The notes beneath the pieces are model-generated. The model was not told where the DNA came from, ran no database searches, and saw only the letters and a program-made list of their open reading frames with translations. From Brevundimonas sp. PAMC22021 (GTDB lineage Bacteria; Pseudomonadota; Alphaproteobacteria; Caulobacterales; Caulobacteraceae), in NCBI RefSeq assembly GCF_019443405.1, contig NZ_CP080376.1, forward strand, positions 124,001 to 188,000: a stretch of 64,000 bases of DNA, in the 5' to 3' direction. The stretch's first letter is position 1. Every line of letters begins with the position of its first letter. The position numbers were made by a program, and so were the translations under genes. Shown here in pieces: positions 32,513-41,899 of this stretch.

Positions 32513-35268
32513 CCCAGGACATGCCTGGAGGCTCGCTCTCGGTCGTGGAGCGCGCCATCTATCGCGGCCCGCACCTGTACGGCCGATTGCCGATGATCCG
32601 CATCCGGCTGGACCTCGGCGCGCTGGAAGATTGGCCAAGCGATCGCATCCCAGGCTTCAACGCGGCGCTGGCGGCGCAACTGCCGGGACTGGAGCAGCAC
32701 GGGTGCTGCTACGGAGAGCCGGGCGGCTTCCAGCGGCGGCTTGAGGCGGGCACCTGGCTGGGGCACGTCATCGAACATGTGGCGCTGGAGCTTCAGACCC
32801 GCGCAGGCGCCTCGGTGACGCGCGGCAAGACGCGATCGGTCCGCGGACGGCCCGGCGTCTACGACATCCTCTATGCCTATGAGGACGAGATCGCAGGACT
32901 GCTTGCGGGGCGACTGGCGATCCAGATCGTTGATGCGCTGCTGCCCGTCGACCTGCGCGGAGCACGCGGGCTGGGAAGGCTCGTATCCGACGGCGTCGTG
33001 GAAGGCGTGCGGACGGCCGAGGCGGCTGGGGGACCGCTTCGTCAGGCTGTGCGTCGCGGGTCCTTTGGACCGAGCACCGCGGCCCTGGTCGCGGCGGCTC
33101 GGAGGCGGCGGATACCGGTCACGCGCCTGAACGAGCAAAGCCTGCTGCAACTGGGCTGGGGCGCCAACCAGCGTCGCATTCGCGCCAGCGTCACCGACCG
33201 CACCGGCCTGATCGCCACTGAACTGGCTGGCGACAAGTCGCGGGCCAAGGCCATGCTGCAGGCGATCGGATGTCCCGTCGCGCGCGGCGTGGTGGTGCGA
33301 TCGGCCGACGAGGCGTGGCGGGCGGCGGGCGGTCTGACCCTGCCGGTGGTGCTCAAGCCGCTGGACGGGAATCACGGGCGGGGCGTCACGACGGAGTTGA
33401 CGGACGAGGCGGGCGTGCGCGCCGCTTTCGATCTCGCCGTCCAGCACAGCGCGCGCGTCATCGTCGAGGAACATCTGCCGGGTCGAGATCACCGCGTCCT
33501 GGTGGTCGCCGGCAAGGTCGTGGCCGTGGCCGAGCGCGTGCCGGCGCATGTCGCGGGCGATGGCCGGCGCACGGTGGCGGAACTGGTGGATCAGGTGAAC
33601 CTCGATCCGCGCCGGGGCGAGGGGCACGAGAAGGTGCTGACGCGCATCCGGCTGGACGAAGGCGCGCTGGCGATCCTCGCCCAGCAAGGGCTGACGCCGA
33701 ACAGCGTGCCGGAGGCCGGTCTGTTCGTGCCCCTGCGCGGCGCGGCCAATCTGTCGACCGGCGGCACGGCGGTGGACCGCACCGACGACATTCACCCTGA
33801 CAACGCCTCCATCGCCCGGCGCGCGGCCCTGACGCTGGGGCTGGACGTGGCGGGCGTGGACCTCCTGGCGCCGGACATCACCCGCTCGATCCGCGAGACG
33901 GGCGGTGGCATCGTCGAGGTCAATGCGGCGCCGGGCCTGCGCATGCATCTGGAGCCGTCCGCCGGACAGGCGCGGGACGTGGCCGAGCCCATCATCCGCA
34001 GCCTCTATCCAGCCGGGTCGCGCGCCCGCATCCCCGTCTTGGCCATCACCGGCACCAACGGCAAATCGACCACCGGGCGCATGGTCGCCCACATCCTGAA
34101 GGCGGACGGCCGTGTTGTCGGCCTGACCAACACCAGCGGCGTCTATATCGGCGACGAGCGGATCCACGCCGGCGACGCCAGCGGGCCCAAGAGCGCGCGC
34201 ATGGTCCTGCGGGACCCCACCGTCGAGGCGGCGGTGCTGGAGTGCGCGCGGGGCGGCGTGCTCAGAGAAGGGCTGGCCTTTGATCGCTGCGACGTGGGGG
34301 CGGTGCTGAACGTTCAGGCCGATCACCTGGGCCTGGGCGGCATCGACACGCTGCAGGACCTGGCCAGGGTCAAGGCCATCGTCGCCCGCACCGTCAGCCG
34401 GCGCGGCGTGTGCGTTTTGAACGCCGACGACCCTCTGACACGCCGCATGGCGCGGTTGACGAAAGGCCGGATCGCCTGGTTCTCGATGATGGGCGGCCGC
34501 GAGAGCCCCGGCTTCTTGCGCAGCCACGTCGAGGAGGGCGGCCTCGCCTGCGTCCATGACGCGGCGACGGGTGCGCTGCTGCTGCATGACGGCGGCGAAA
34601 CGACCCGGCTGTGCGATGCGGCGGACATACCGGCGACGCTGGGCGGCGCGGCCCGGTTCAACGTCGCCAACGCCATGGCCGCAGTCCTGATGACCCATGC
34701 GATCGGCGTCGCGCCCGAGACGATCAGGTTCGCGCTGGCGAGCTTCGCCTCGACGTTCGAGCAGAATCCCGGTCGGCTGAACATCCATGACGCCCACGGC
34801 TTCCGGGTGGTGCTCGACTACGCTCACAATCCGGACGGTCTGCGGGCGCTGGCCCGCACCGCGCGCGCCATCACGCCGCCGGGCGGTCGGCGCATCGCCA
34901 TGCTGAGCATACCCGGCGACCGGCGCGACGCCGAGATCGTCGAGATGGGGGCCATCGCCGCCGCAGACTTCGACCGCATCGTGTTTCGTGAAACCCCCGA
35001 CAATCGCGGCCGACCGGCCGGCGAGGTGATCCGTCTGATGACGCAGGGCGCGCTTTCGGCGGGAGGCTCCGCCGATCGCATCGAGGGCGTGCGCTTCGAG
35101 GCCGCCGCCGTCGATCACTGCCTCGCCATGGCGCGACCGGGCGACGTGGTGGTGCTGACCCCCACTCAGATCGACTCCGTCTGGCGCCAGGTGCTGGATT
35201 TCCGGCCAGGCGCGGCCAACGACGCCGGCGATCCGCCGGCCATGATAATGGAGCCGCCCCATGGCTGA
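32509..35268 (+). CDS. cphA: Cyanophycin synthetase
   Basis: A 919-aa enzyme that polymerises aspartate and arginine into cyanophycin without a ribosome. It has an N-terminal domain (about 1-160), an ATP-grasp domain (about 210-480; VVLKPLDGNHGRGV, GGGIVEVNAAPG) and a Mur ligase-like domain with P-loop GTNGKSTTG near residue 517, then DYAHNPDG. Both ATPase sites look intact, consistent with an active nitrogen-storage polymerase. ATG 32509 overlaps the stop of the 66-aa gene and the stop overlaps cphB by 8 nt, giving a three-gene operon. Confidence 0.95.
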   Translation: MTQDMPGGSLSVVERAIYRGPHLYGRLPMIRIRLDLGALEDWPSDRIPGFNAALAAQLPGLEQHGCCYGEPGGFQRRLEAGTWLGHVIEHVALELQTRAGASVTRGKTRSVRGRPGVYDILYAYEDEIAGLLAGRLAIQIVDALLPVDLRGARGLGRLVSDGVVEGVRTAEAAGGPLRQAVRRGSFGPSTAALVAAARRRRIPVTRLNEQSLLQLGWGANQRRIRASVTDRTGLIATELAGDKSRAKAMLQAIGCPVARGVVVRSADEAWRAAGGLTLPVVLKPLDGNHGRGVTTELTDEAGVRAAFDLAVQHSARVIVEEHLPGRDHRVLVVAGKVVAVAERVPAHVAGDGRRTVAELVDQVNLDPRRGEGHEKVLTRIRLDEGALAILAQQGLTPNSVPEAGLFVPLRGAANLSTGGTAVDRTDDIHPDNASIARRAALTLGLDVAGVDLLAPDITRSIRETGGGIVEVNAAPGLRMHLEPSAGQARDVAEPIIRSLYPAGSRARIPVLAITGTNGKSTTGRMVAHILKADGRVVGLTNTSGVYIGDERIHAGDASGPKSARMVLRDPTVEAAVLECARGGVLREGLAFDRCDVGAVLNVQADHLGLGGIDTLQDLARVKAIVARTVSRRGVCVLNADDPLTRRMARLTKGRIAWFSMMGGRESPGFLRSHVEEGGLACVHDAATGALLLHDGGETTRLCDAADIPATLGGAARFNVANAMAAVLMTHAIGVAPETIRFALASFASTFEQNPGRLNIHDAHGFRVVLDYAHNPDGLRALARTARAITPPGGRRIAMLSIPGDRRDAEIVEMGAIAAADFDRIVFRETPDNRGRPAGEVIRLMTQGALSAGGSADRIEGVRFEAAAVDHCLAMARPGDVVVLTPTQIDSVWRQVLDFRPGAANDAGDPPAMIMEPPHG

Positions 35269-36088
35269 CGCCGCAGGACCCCTGATCATCATCGGCGGGC
35301 ACGAGGACAAGGAGGACCAGCGCGTCATCCTGAAGGCCGTCGCCGAGCGCCTGAACGGCGGACGGCTGGTGATCGCCACGGTCGCCTCTCACACCCGCGA
35401 GGGCTATTTCGAGAGCTATGTCTCGGCCTTCGGCGCCATCGGCTTGACGGACCTGGTCGAGTTGTATGTCGCCGATCGCTCGCAGGAAGAGATCGCCTCG
35501 GCCGTCGCCCTGCTGGACGGCGCCGCCGGGCTGTTCTTCACGGGCGGCGATCAGTTGCGGCTGTCCAGCCTGATCGGGCGGACGGCGGTCGAGACGCGCA
35601 TCCAGGCCCTGCATGCGGCCGGCGGCGTGATCGCCGGAACATCGGCCGGGGCCTCGGCCATGAGCGAGACCATGCTGGTCAAGGGCCCGAGCAAGGGCTC
35701 CTACCGCATCGGCGAACTGCACATGGCGCCGGGGCTGGGGCTGCTCGGCGGCGTCATCATCGACCAGCACTTCGCCGAGCGCGGACGTTTCGGGCGTCTG
35801 CTGGGCGCCGTCGCCCACAATCCTCGCCTGCTGGGCGTGGGCGTCGACGAAAACACCGCCCTGGTGGTCGAGGGCGATCGCTTCGACGTCGTCGGCAGCG
35901 GCGCGGCCTATGTGGTGGACGGCGGCGGCGTCAGCCACGTCAACATCGCCGAGGCCAAGCCGGAGCAGGCCCTGTCCCTGTTCGACGTGCGCATGCATGT
36001 GCTGTCCAGCGGCGACAGCTTCGACCTGTCGGCGCGCCGGCCCGAAGGCGGGCGACATGAAGCGGGCTCGCGGCCTCCAAAGGGCTGA
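35261..36088 (+). CDS. cphB: Cyanophycinase
   Basis: A 275-aa serine peptidase of the S51-like class that cuts cyanophycin into Asp-Arg dipeptides. The nucleophile is in GTSAGASAMS, preceded by FFTGGDQ and followed by GLGLLGGVIIDQHFAERGR, all family hallmarks. It is directly coupled to cphA (8-nt overlap), so synthesis and breakdown are expressed together. The final 15 residues are Arg/Gly rich and probably not structured. Confidence 0.95.
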   Translation: MADAAGPLIIIGGHEDKEDQRVILKAVAERLNGGRLVIATVASHTREGYFESYVSAFGAIGLTDLVELYVADRSQEEIASAVALLDGAAGLFFTGGDQLRLSSLIGRTAVETRIQALHAAGGVIAGTSAGASAMSETMLVKGPSKGSYRIGELHMAPGLGLLGGVIIDQHFAERGRFGRLLGAVAHNPRLLGVGVDENTALVVEGDRFDVVGSGAAYVVDGGGVSHVNIAEAKPEQALSLFDVRMHVLSSGDSFDLSARRPEGGRHEAGSRPPKG

Positions 36089-36130
36089 AACAGGGGCGGA
36101 ACCTCGAACAGGCGGGCTGGTTAGCCTCCC

Positions 36131-36412
36131 ATGACCAATCCGCTGCAGACCAAGGACAAACAATGGCGCGACCGCCCGAACGGAGCGACGCCCGTCTTTG
36201 ACGCCGGCCTGTCGCCTCTGGGCACCGACGCTGAGGCCGGGGGCGCGCCGGCCATTCCGCCGTCCGACGCGCCTGCCGCACCGTCGACGCCGATGAACGC
36301 CACGCCGGACACTGATGGACCGGGCCTGCGGTTGACGCCGAAGGTCTGGTACGGCCTGGCGGGCTTGATCGTGCTGGCCCTGATCATCGCCGGCGTGGCG
36401 AGCTTTAGCTGA
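36131..36412 (+). CDS. Small C-terminally anchored membrane protein
   Basis: A 93-aa protein with a disordered Pro/Ala/Asp N terminus and a C-terminal transmembrane helix of about 20 residues (GLAGLIVLALIIAGVASF) ending a few residues before the stop. It would be tail-anchored with the N terminus in the cytoplasm. It follows cphB by 42 bp. No domain recognised. Confidence 0.65.
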   Translation: MTNPLQTKDKQWRDRPNGATPVFDAGLSPLGTDAEAGGAPAIPPSDAPAAPSTPMNATPDTDGPGLRLTPKVWYGLAGLIVLALIIAGVASFS

Positions 36413-36422
36413 CGCTGCGACG

Positions 36423-36536
36423 GTGACCGGCGCCCGGCTTCGTCCCGGCTGGCGTGAGAGCCCGGTTCCGGTGAACGGCCTGAACCTGCATGTGGTGGAG
36501 GCCGGCAGCGCCGAGATCATCGATTGTCTTCGCTAG
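36423..36536 (+). pseudogene. Alpha/beta hydrolase N-terminal remnant
   Basis: From GTG 36423 a 37-codon frame contains GWRESPVPVNGLNLHVVEAG, the typical N terminus of alpha/beta hydrolases of the epoxide-hydrolase type, then breaks off after AE and stops at 36534-36536. The rest of the gene is missing; the DNA next to it belongs to the hybrid kinase. It looks like a deletion fossil. Confidence 0.6.
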
Positions 36537-39268
36537 GCCTTCGCGGTTGGTCGCGCGTCGGCCGATCCCGCTTCTTCAATATGGGCGCCTGAGCCCGAAG
36601 CCGCGCGCGCCGACGCGGCGGTTCGGACAGCATCGGCCAGCGCCTCGTCGTCATAGGGCTTGTTCAGCAGCACGGCGCCTTCGACGCTGTCCTCGACATG
36701 GCGATCCCCGGTGGCGAAGACCACGCCGACGTGCGGCGCGACCGCGCGGGCGCGCCGCGCCAGGTCCGGCCCCGAGAGCCCCGGCAGGTTGACGTCGGTG
36801 ACCAGCACGTCGATGCGCGCGGTGGCCAGGGCGGCCAGCGCCTCCTCGGCGCTTCCGGCCTCGACCACGGTCAGGCCCTGGCTCTGAAGCATCTCGCTGG
36901 TGTTGATGCGGATCAGGGCGTCGTCCTCGACCAGCAGCACGAAGGGCGCTTCGGTCGCTCCACGATCCGTGGGCTTGCCATCCGTCGCCTCGCTGTTCTG
37001 GACGCCGGTCTTCTGGGCGGTCACCACTTGGCGCAACTTCCGCGCCAAGGCCTCGCGCGTATAGGGCTTGGACAGCAGGTCGACGCCCGCATCCAGCCGA
37101 CCGCCGTGGACAATGGCGTTCTCGGTGTAGCCGGAGGTGAACAGGACGGCGAGGTTGGGCAGGCGTCCGCGGGCGCGCCGCGCCAGTTCGGGGCTCTTCA
37201 GCTTGCCCGGCATCACCACGTCGGTGAACAGGATGTCGATGGGGATGCCGCTTTCGACCACGCTCAGGGCGCTGTCGGCGTCCACGGCCTTGAGTACGCG
37301 ATAGCCGAGGTCCGACAGGATCTCGACCACCGTGGCGCGGACCTCGGCGTCGTCCTCGACCACCAGCACGGTCTCGGCGCCGCCCGTGACCGGACCTTCC
37401 TCTGTCGAGATTTCGATGTCCTCGGCCGCCATGGCGCGCGGCAGATAGAGCTTGATGGTCGTGCCTTCGCCGACTTCCGAATAGATCTTCACATGGCCGC
37501 CCGACTGCTTGGCAAAGCCATAGACCATCGACAGGCCCAGACCCGATCCCTTGCCCTCGCCCTTGGTGGAGAAGAAGGGCTCAAAGACCTTGTCGATGAT
37601 GTCCGGCGACATGCCCGATCCGGTGTCGGTGACCGCCAGCATCACATACTGACCGGGGGTCACCTCGGCGTGGGTGCGTGCGTAATCGTCGTCCAGCAGG
37701 GTGTTGCCCAGCTCGATCGTCAGCTTGCCGCGACCGTCCATGGCGTCGCGCGCGTTGATGGCGAGGTTCAGCAGGGCGTTCTCGACCTGGGCCGGATCGG
37801 CGAAGGTGTTCCACAGGCCGCCGCCGACCACGGTCTCGATCTCGATCTCCTCGCCCAGGGCGCGGCGCAGCATGTCGTCCATGCCGCGCACGAAGCGGGT
37901 GACGTTGACCACCTTGGGCTCCAGCGCCTGGCGCCGGCCAAAGGCCAGCAGCTGCGACGCCAGCTTGGCCCCACGCGATACGCCGGCCATGGCGTTGGTG
38001 ATCTTGCGCTCGGCGCGTTCGTTGCCGGCCACGTCCTTGGCCAGAAGCTGGAGGTTGCCCGACACGACCTGCAGCAGGTTGTTGAAGTCGTGGGCGACGC
38101 CGCCGGTCAGCTTGCCGATGGTCTCCATCTTCTGCGCCTGGGCGAGGCTGGCCTCGACCTGACGACGCTCGGCGATTTCCGCGATCACACGCGCTTCGAG
38201 GTTTTCGTTGAGATGGCGCAGTTGCGCTTCGGCGCGTTCCCGGTGCGCGACCTGGCGGGCCAGGGCTTCTTCGCGTCGCGCTCGATCCTCGACGTCGAAG
38301 ACCAGGACGTGGAAGCCTTCCACATGGCCATCCGCCTCGATGCGGGGGATGTAGCGGACTTCGCAGGCCCGCTCGCCCCTTTTCGGGTGCGGCATGGTGG
38401 CGTCGACGACGATCTCCTCGCCGGCGAGCGCGCGTTCCATCAGCGGCAGGCGCGCACGGTAGGTGTCGTCGCCCACGATGTCGCGGACGTGCTGTCCGAT
38501 CACATGATCGCGCGACACGCCGAACCAGTCTTCATAGAAGCTGTTGACGAAGCGATAGACGTGCCCCCGGTCGACATAGGAGATCAGGACGGGCAGGGCG
38601 TCGGTGATGATCCGAAGCTCGGCCTCGCTGCGGGCCAGGCGTCGCTGCGCCTCGGCGCGGTCGGTGTTCTCCAGCACGGTGCACAAGACGCCGCCCACCG
38701 CGCCATCGGCGTCATGCACCGGGGTGTAGAACAGGTCGAACGTCACCTCTTCGGCCTGTCCGCTGCGCATCAGCGTCATGGGCTGATCGCGATAGGCCAG
38801 GGTCTCGCCCCGGAAGCCGGCTTCCAGGATGCGCCGGTTCCAGTCCCAGATCTCGGGCCAGATGCCCGGGACCGTGCCGCCCAGCGCCTCCGGATGGTTG
38901 GCGCCGGCGATGACGCTATAGGCGTCGTTGTACAGCATGATGTGGTCGGGCCCCCACATCAGCACCTTGGCGACGGGCGAGTTGACCACATTGTTGACAG
39001 TGGTGCGCAGTTGCGGCGACCAGGTGGAGATGCGGCCAAGCGACGTGGCGCACCAGTCATGCGCACGGATCAGGGCGCCGCAAGCGCCGCCGTCGATCGG
39101 CCACATCTCGGGCGCGCGCGACGCCCCGCCCTGCTGGGCGGCCAGCAGGGAGACCGCGGCCTCGATCGCCTGGCGTGCCGGGCCATACAGGCCGGCTTCA
39201 GCCTGATCGGAGATCAGCCTTTCCAGCTCGGGCGTCAGGGAGACGGCGTCGATTTTGCGGGTGATCAT
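36533..39268 (-). CDS. Hybrid histidine kinase with ParD-like N terminus and two receiver domains
   Basis: A 911-aa soluble kinase. Residues 1-48 (AVSLTPELERLISDQAEAG then GPARQAIEAAVSLL) resemble ParD ribbon-helix-helix antitoxins. Then come a PAS-like sensor (about 60-195), a second PAS (about 215-335), a coiled linker, HisKA with GVAHDFNNLL (His393), HATPase (DTGSGMS, GKGSGLGLSMVYG), and receivers at about 640-755 (LFTDVVMPG) and about 785-900 (VTDVNLPGLSG). The His-Asp-Phe-Asn-Asn DHp type and two C-terminal receivers resemble blue-light or stress hybrid kinases of Alphaproteobacteria. Start ATG 39268. It probably feeds an HPt protein elsewhere. Confidence 0.88.
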   Translation of the reverse strand: MITRKIDAVSLTPELERLISDQAEAGLYGPARQAIEAAVSLLAAQQGGASRAPEMWPIDGGACGALIRAHDWCATSLGRISTWSPQLRTTVNNVVNSPVAKVLMWGPDHIMLYNDAYSVIAGANHPEALGGTVPGIWPEIWDWNRRILEAGFRGETLAYRDQPMTLMRSGQAEEVTFDLFYTPVHDADGAVGGVLCTVLENTDRAEAQRRLARSEAELRIITDALPVLISYVDRGHVYRFVNSFYEDWFGVSRDHVIGQHVRDIVGDDTYRARLPLMERALAGEEIVVDATMPHPKRGERACEVRYIPRIEADGHVEGFHVLVFDVEDRARREEALARQVAHRERAEAQLRHLNENLEARVIAEIAERRQVEASLAQAQKMETIGKLTGGVAHDFNNLLQVVSGNLQLLAKDVAGNERAERKITNAMAGVSRGAKLASQLLAFGRRQALEPKVVNVTRFVRGMDDMLRRALGEEIEIETVVGGGLWNTFADPAQVENALLNLAINARDAMDGRGKLTIELGNTLLDDDYARTHAEVTPGQYVMLAVTDTGSGMSPDIIDKVFEPFFSTKGEGKGSGLGLSMVYGFAKQSGGHVKIYSEVGEGTTIKLYLPRAMAAEDIEISTEEGPVTGGAETVLVVEDDAEVRATVVEILSDLGYRVLKAVDADSALSVVESGIPIDILFTDVVMPGKLKSPELARRARGRLPNLAVLFTSGYTENAIVHGGRLDAGVDLLSKPYTREALARKLRQVVTAQKTGVQNSEATDGKPTDRGATEAPFVLLVEDDALIRINTSEMLQSQGLTVVEAGSAEEALAALATARIDVLVTDVNLPGLSGPDLARRARAVAPHVGVVFATGDRHVEDSVEGAVLLNKPYDDEALADAVRTAASARAASGSGAHIEEAGSADARPTAKA

Positions 39269-39464
39269 CGACGGGAAGTGTCCGCAGCGAGCCGAGGTGT
39301 CAAGCCGACCGTCCCGTGTGCCTTCCGGCAACGCCCTTTTTGATGTCGGCTTTGAGGGCTATACGGGCGCGAACCTGTTTGCGCCGCTGCGCTCTCATGT
39401 CGGCTGGACGAGGGCGCGCCGGGCCGCTACCCGACGACGCTTCTTCGACAAGGCCGCGAGATCC

Positions 39465-41813
39465 ATGATTTCCACTAAGCGCCATGCCGCCATGACCGAC
39501 CGTCGCCGCGTTCTCTCGGGGATCGGCCTCTTGACGGCGTTGGGTGCGAGCGTAATCGCAGTTCCCGTGCGAGCCGAGGCGCGCGCCGAGACCGGGAGAA
39601 CGATAATGCGTCATCGCGAGCGGATCGAGGCGTTGATCGCCGCGATGACGATCGAGGAAAAGGCCGGGCAGCTGAACCTGCTGGCCGATCCGTTCCGCTG
39701 GCTGCCGATGGCGGTCAATCCGCTGGATGGAACGGGCGATCCGGCGCGGGTCACCACCCTGATCCGCGAGGGCAAGGTCGGTTCGCTGTTCAACGGCATC
39801 GGCGCCAAGGCGGGCCGCGAGATTCAGCGCGTGGCGGTCGAGGAAAGCCGGCTGAAGATTCCGCTGCTGTTCGCCGCCGACGTGGTCCATGGCCTGTCGA
39901 CGATCTTCCCAGTGCCGCTGGCCGAGGCGGCGGCGTTCGACGTCGAACTGGCCTATCGCACCGCGCGGGCTGCGGCGGTGGAGACCGCGGCCTCTGCCGT
40001 GCACCAGACCTATGCGCCGATGGTCGATGTGGCGCGCGATCAGCGCTGGGGCCGCAACGTCGAGGGCGGCGGCGAGGACGTGCTGCTGAACAACCTGCTG
40101 GCCACTGCGCGGGTGCGCGGCTTTCAGGGCGACAAGGGACTCGACGACCGCGACGCTGTGCTGGCCACGGCCAAGCACATGGCCGGCTATTCGGCGGCCA
40201 TCGGCGGTGTCGACTACAACACCACCGACATGAGCGAGCAGACGCTGCGCGGCGTCTTCCTGCCGCCTTTCAAAGCGTCGGTGGATGCGGGCTCGCTGTC
40301 GATCATGAGCGCCTTCAACGACGTGAACGGCATCCCCGCCTCGGGCAATCGCCGGCTGCTGACCGACATTCTGCGCGGCGAATGGGGCTTCGAGGGCTTT
40401 GTGGTGTCGGACTATACGTCCGAGCAAGAACTGATCGCCCACGGCTTCGCCGAAGACGGCCGCGACGCCGCACGCCTGGCGTTCCAGGCCGGCGTCGACG
40501 TCAGCATGGTGTCCGGCCTGTACATGGAGCATCTGCCCGGCCTGGTGCAGTCCGGTGAGGTGTCGATGGCGCGGCTGGACGAGGCGGTGCGGCGCGTGCT
40601 GACCGTCAAGGCGGCGCTGGGTCTGTTCGACGATCCCTACCGTGGCACGGATGAGCGGCGCGAAAAGGCCGTGGTCGGCTCGCGCGAGCATATCGCCCTG
40701 TCGCGCGAAGCCGGGCGCAAGTCGATCGTGCTGCTGAAGAACGACGGCGACCTGCTGCCGCTGAAAAAGAGCGGCCAGCGCATCGCCCTGATCGGACCGT
40801 TCGCGGACGACGTGGACAACGTCTGGGGGCCCTGGACGATCTGGGGGGCGCCCGAGCGTCGGGTGTCGCTTGAAACCGGTTTCAGAGCCGCCATGGCCGA
40901 TCCGGCGCTGCTGACGATCGCGCGGGGATCGGACGTCGAGACGCCGCTGGCCGGCGGGATCGAGGCGGCGGTCGCAGCCGCCCAAGGCGCGGACATCGTG
41001 GTGCTGGCCATCGGCGAGAGCGCGCGCATGTCGGGCGAGGCGCAGTCGCGCACCGAGATAGTCGTTCCGGCCCCCCAGCAGGCGCTGGCCGAGGCGATCG
41101 CCGCCACCGGCAAGCCGGTCGTGGTGCTGCTGAGAAACGGCCGAGCGCTGGCCTTGTCGGGCGCGGTGCGGAACGCGCCTGCGCTGGTGGTCAGCTGGTT
41201 CCTGGGCGAGCAGATGGGCCATGCCGTGGCCGACGTCCTGTTCGGCGACCATGGCCCGACGGGGCGCCTTCCGGTCAGCTTCCCGCATCGCTCTGGCCAG
41301 CAGCCCTATTCCTACGACCGCAAGACCACGGGTCGCCCCGCCGATCCTGCGCTGGAGACGCAGGAGTATGTATCCCGCTACCGCGAAACGCCGAATACGG
41401 CGCTGTACGCCTTCGGCTACGGGCTGACCTATGGCCAGGCGACCTATGGCGAGGTCGAGATGGCCTCTGCCGAACTGCCGTGGGCTGGGCATCTGGAGGT
41501 GGCGATCACCGTCACCAATACCGGCGCCCGCACGGCCGAGGAACTGGTGCAGCTGTATATCCACGACCGGGTCGCCAGCCTGACCCAGCCGGGCCGGTTG
41601 CTGAAGGACTTCAAGCGCGTGTCGCTGCGGCCGGGAGAGAGCAAGCGCGTCGCCTTCACCCTTCACCCGTCGCAGCTCGGCTTCATCGGGGCGGACGAAC
41701 GCTATCGCGTGGAGCCGGGCCTGTTCGATGTCTGGCTCGCGCCGCATGCGCAGGGCGGGTCCACCGCGACCTTCCGCCTCGTCGGGCCGCCCAGCGTCAG
41801 CGACGGCCGCTGA
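39465..41813 (+). CDS. Glycoside hydrolase family 3 beta-glucosidase-type enzyme
   Basis: A 782-aa secreted GH3 enzyme (signal with twin-arginine-like TDRRRVLSGIG) cleaving terminal beta-glucosides or xylosides. Domain 1 TIM barrel contains KHMAGYSAAIGG and the nucleophile region FVVSDYTSE (Asp); domain 2 contains SIVLLKNDGDLLPL; a fibronectin-III-like C terminus (about 680-775, ending DVWLAPH) is present. The first residues are uncertain: ATG 39465 or ATG 39492. It is divergent from the hybrid kinase with about 200 bp between. A precise substrate is not predicted. Confidence 0.9.
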   Translation: MISTKRHAAMTDRRRVLSGIGLLTALGASVIAVPVRAEARAETGRTIMRHRERIEALIAAMTIEEKAGQLNLLADPFRWLPMAVNPLDGTGDPARVTTLIREGKVGSLFNGIGAKAGREIQRVAVEESRLKIPLLFAADVVHGLSTIFPVPLAEAAAFDVELAYRTARAAAVETAASAVHQTYAPMVDVARDQRWGRNVEGGGEDVLLNNLLATARVRGFQGDKGLDDRDAVLATAKHMAGYSAAIGGVDYNTTDMSEQTLRGVFLPPFKASVDAGSLSIMSAFNDVNGIPASGNRRLLTDILRGEWGFEGFVVSDYTSEQELIAHGFAEDGRDAARLAFQAGVDVSMVSGLYMEHLPGLVQSGEVSMARLDEAVRRVLTVKAALGLFDDPYRGTDERREKAVVGSREHIALSREAGRKSIVLLKNDGDLLPLKKSGQRIALIGPFADDVDNVWGPWTIWGAPERRVSLETGFRAAMADPALLTIARGSDVETPLAGGIEAAVAAAQGADIVVLAIGESARMSGEAQSRTEIVVPAPQQALAEAIAATGKPVVVLLRNGRALALSGAVRNAPALVVSWFLGEQMGHAVADVLFGDHGPTGRLPVSFPHRSGQQPYSYDRKTTGRPADPALETQEYVSRYRETPNTALYAFGYGLTYGQATYGEVEMASAELPWAGHLEVAITVTNTGARTAEELVQLYIHDRVASLTQPGRLLKDFKRVSLRPGESKRVAFTLHPSQLGFIGADERYRVEPGLFDVWLAPHAQGGSTATFRLVGPPSVSDGR

Positions 41814-41899
41814 ACGCGCCGGACGCGTTGACCTGAACGGCGGCGTTCTTTAACGACGCCGCCGTTTGCCCGCCCATATCAGCCGCTAAGGACCGCGCC

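Noticed and set aside
32491-35379. 962-codon frame antisense to cyanophycin synthetase
   Set aside because: Composition is His/Arg/Gln rich, no motif, whereas the sense protein has intact ATP-grasp and Mur ligase motifs.
36698-39343. 881-codon frame antisense to the hybrid kinase
   Set aside because: Shadow of a GC-rich gene; no domains or start signals.
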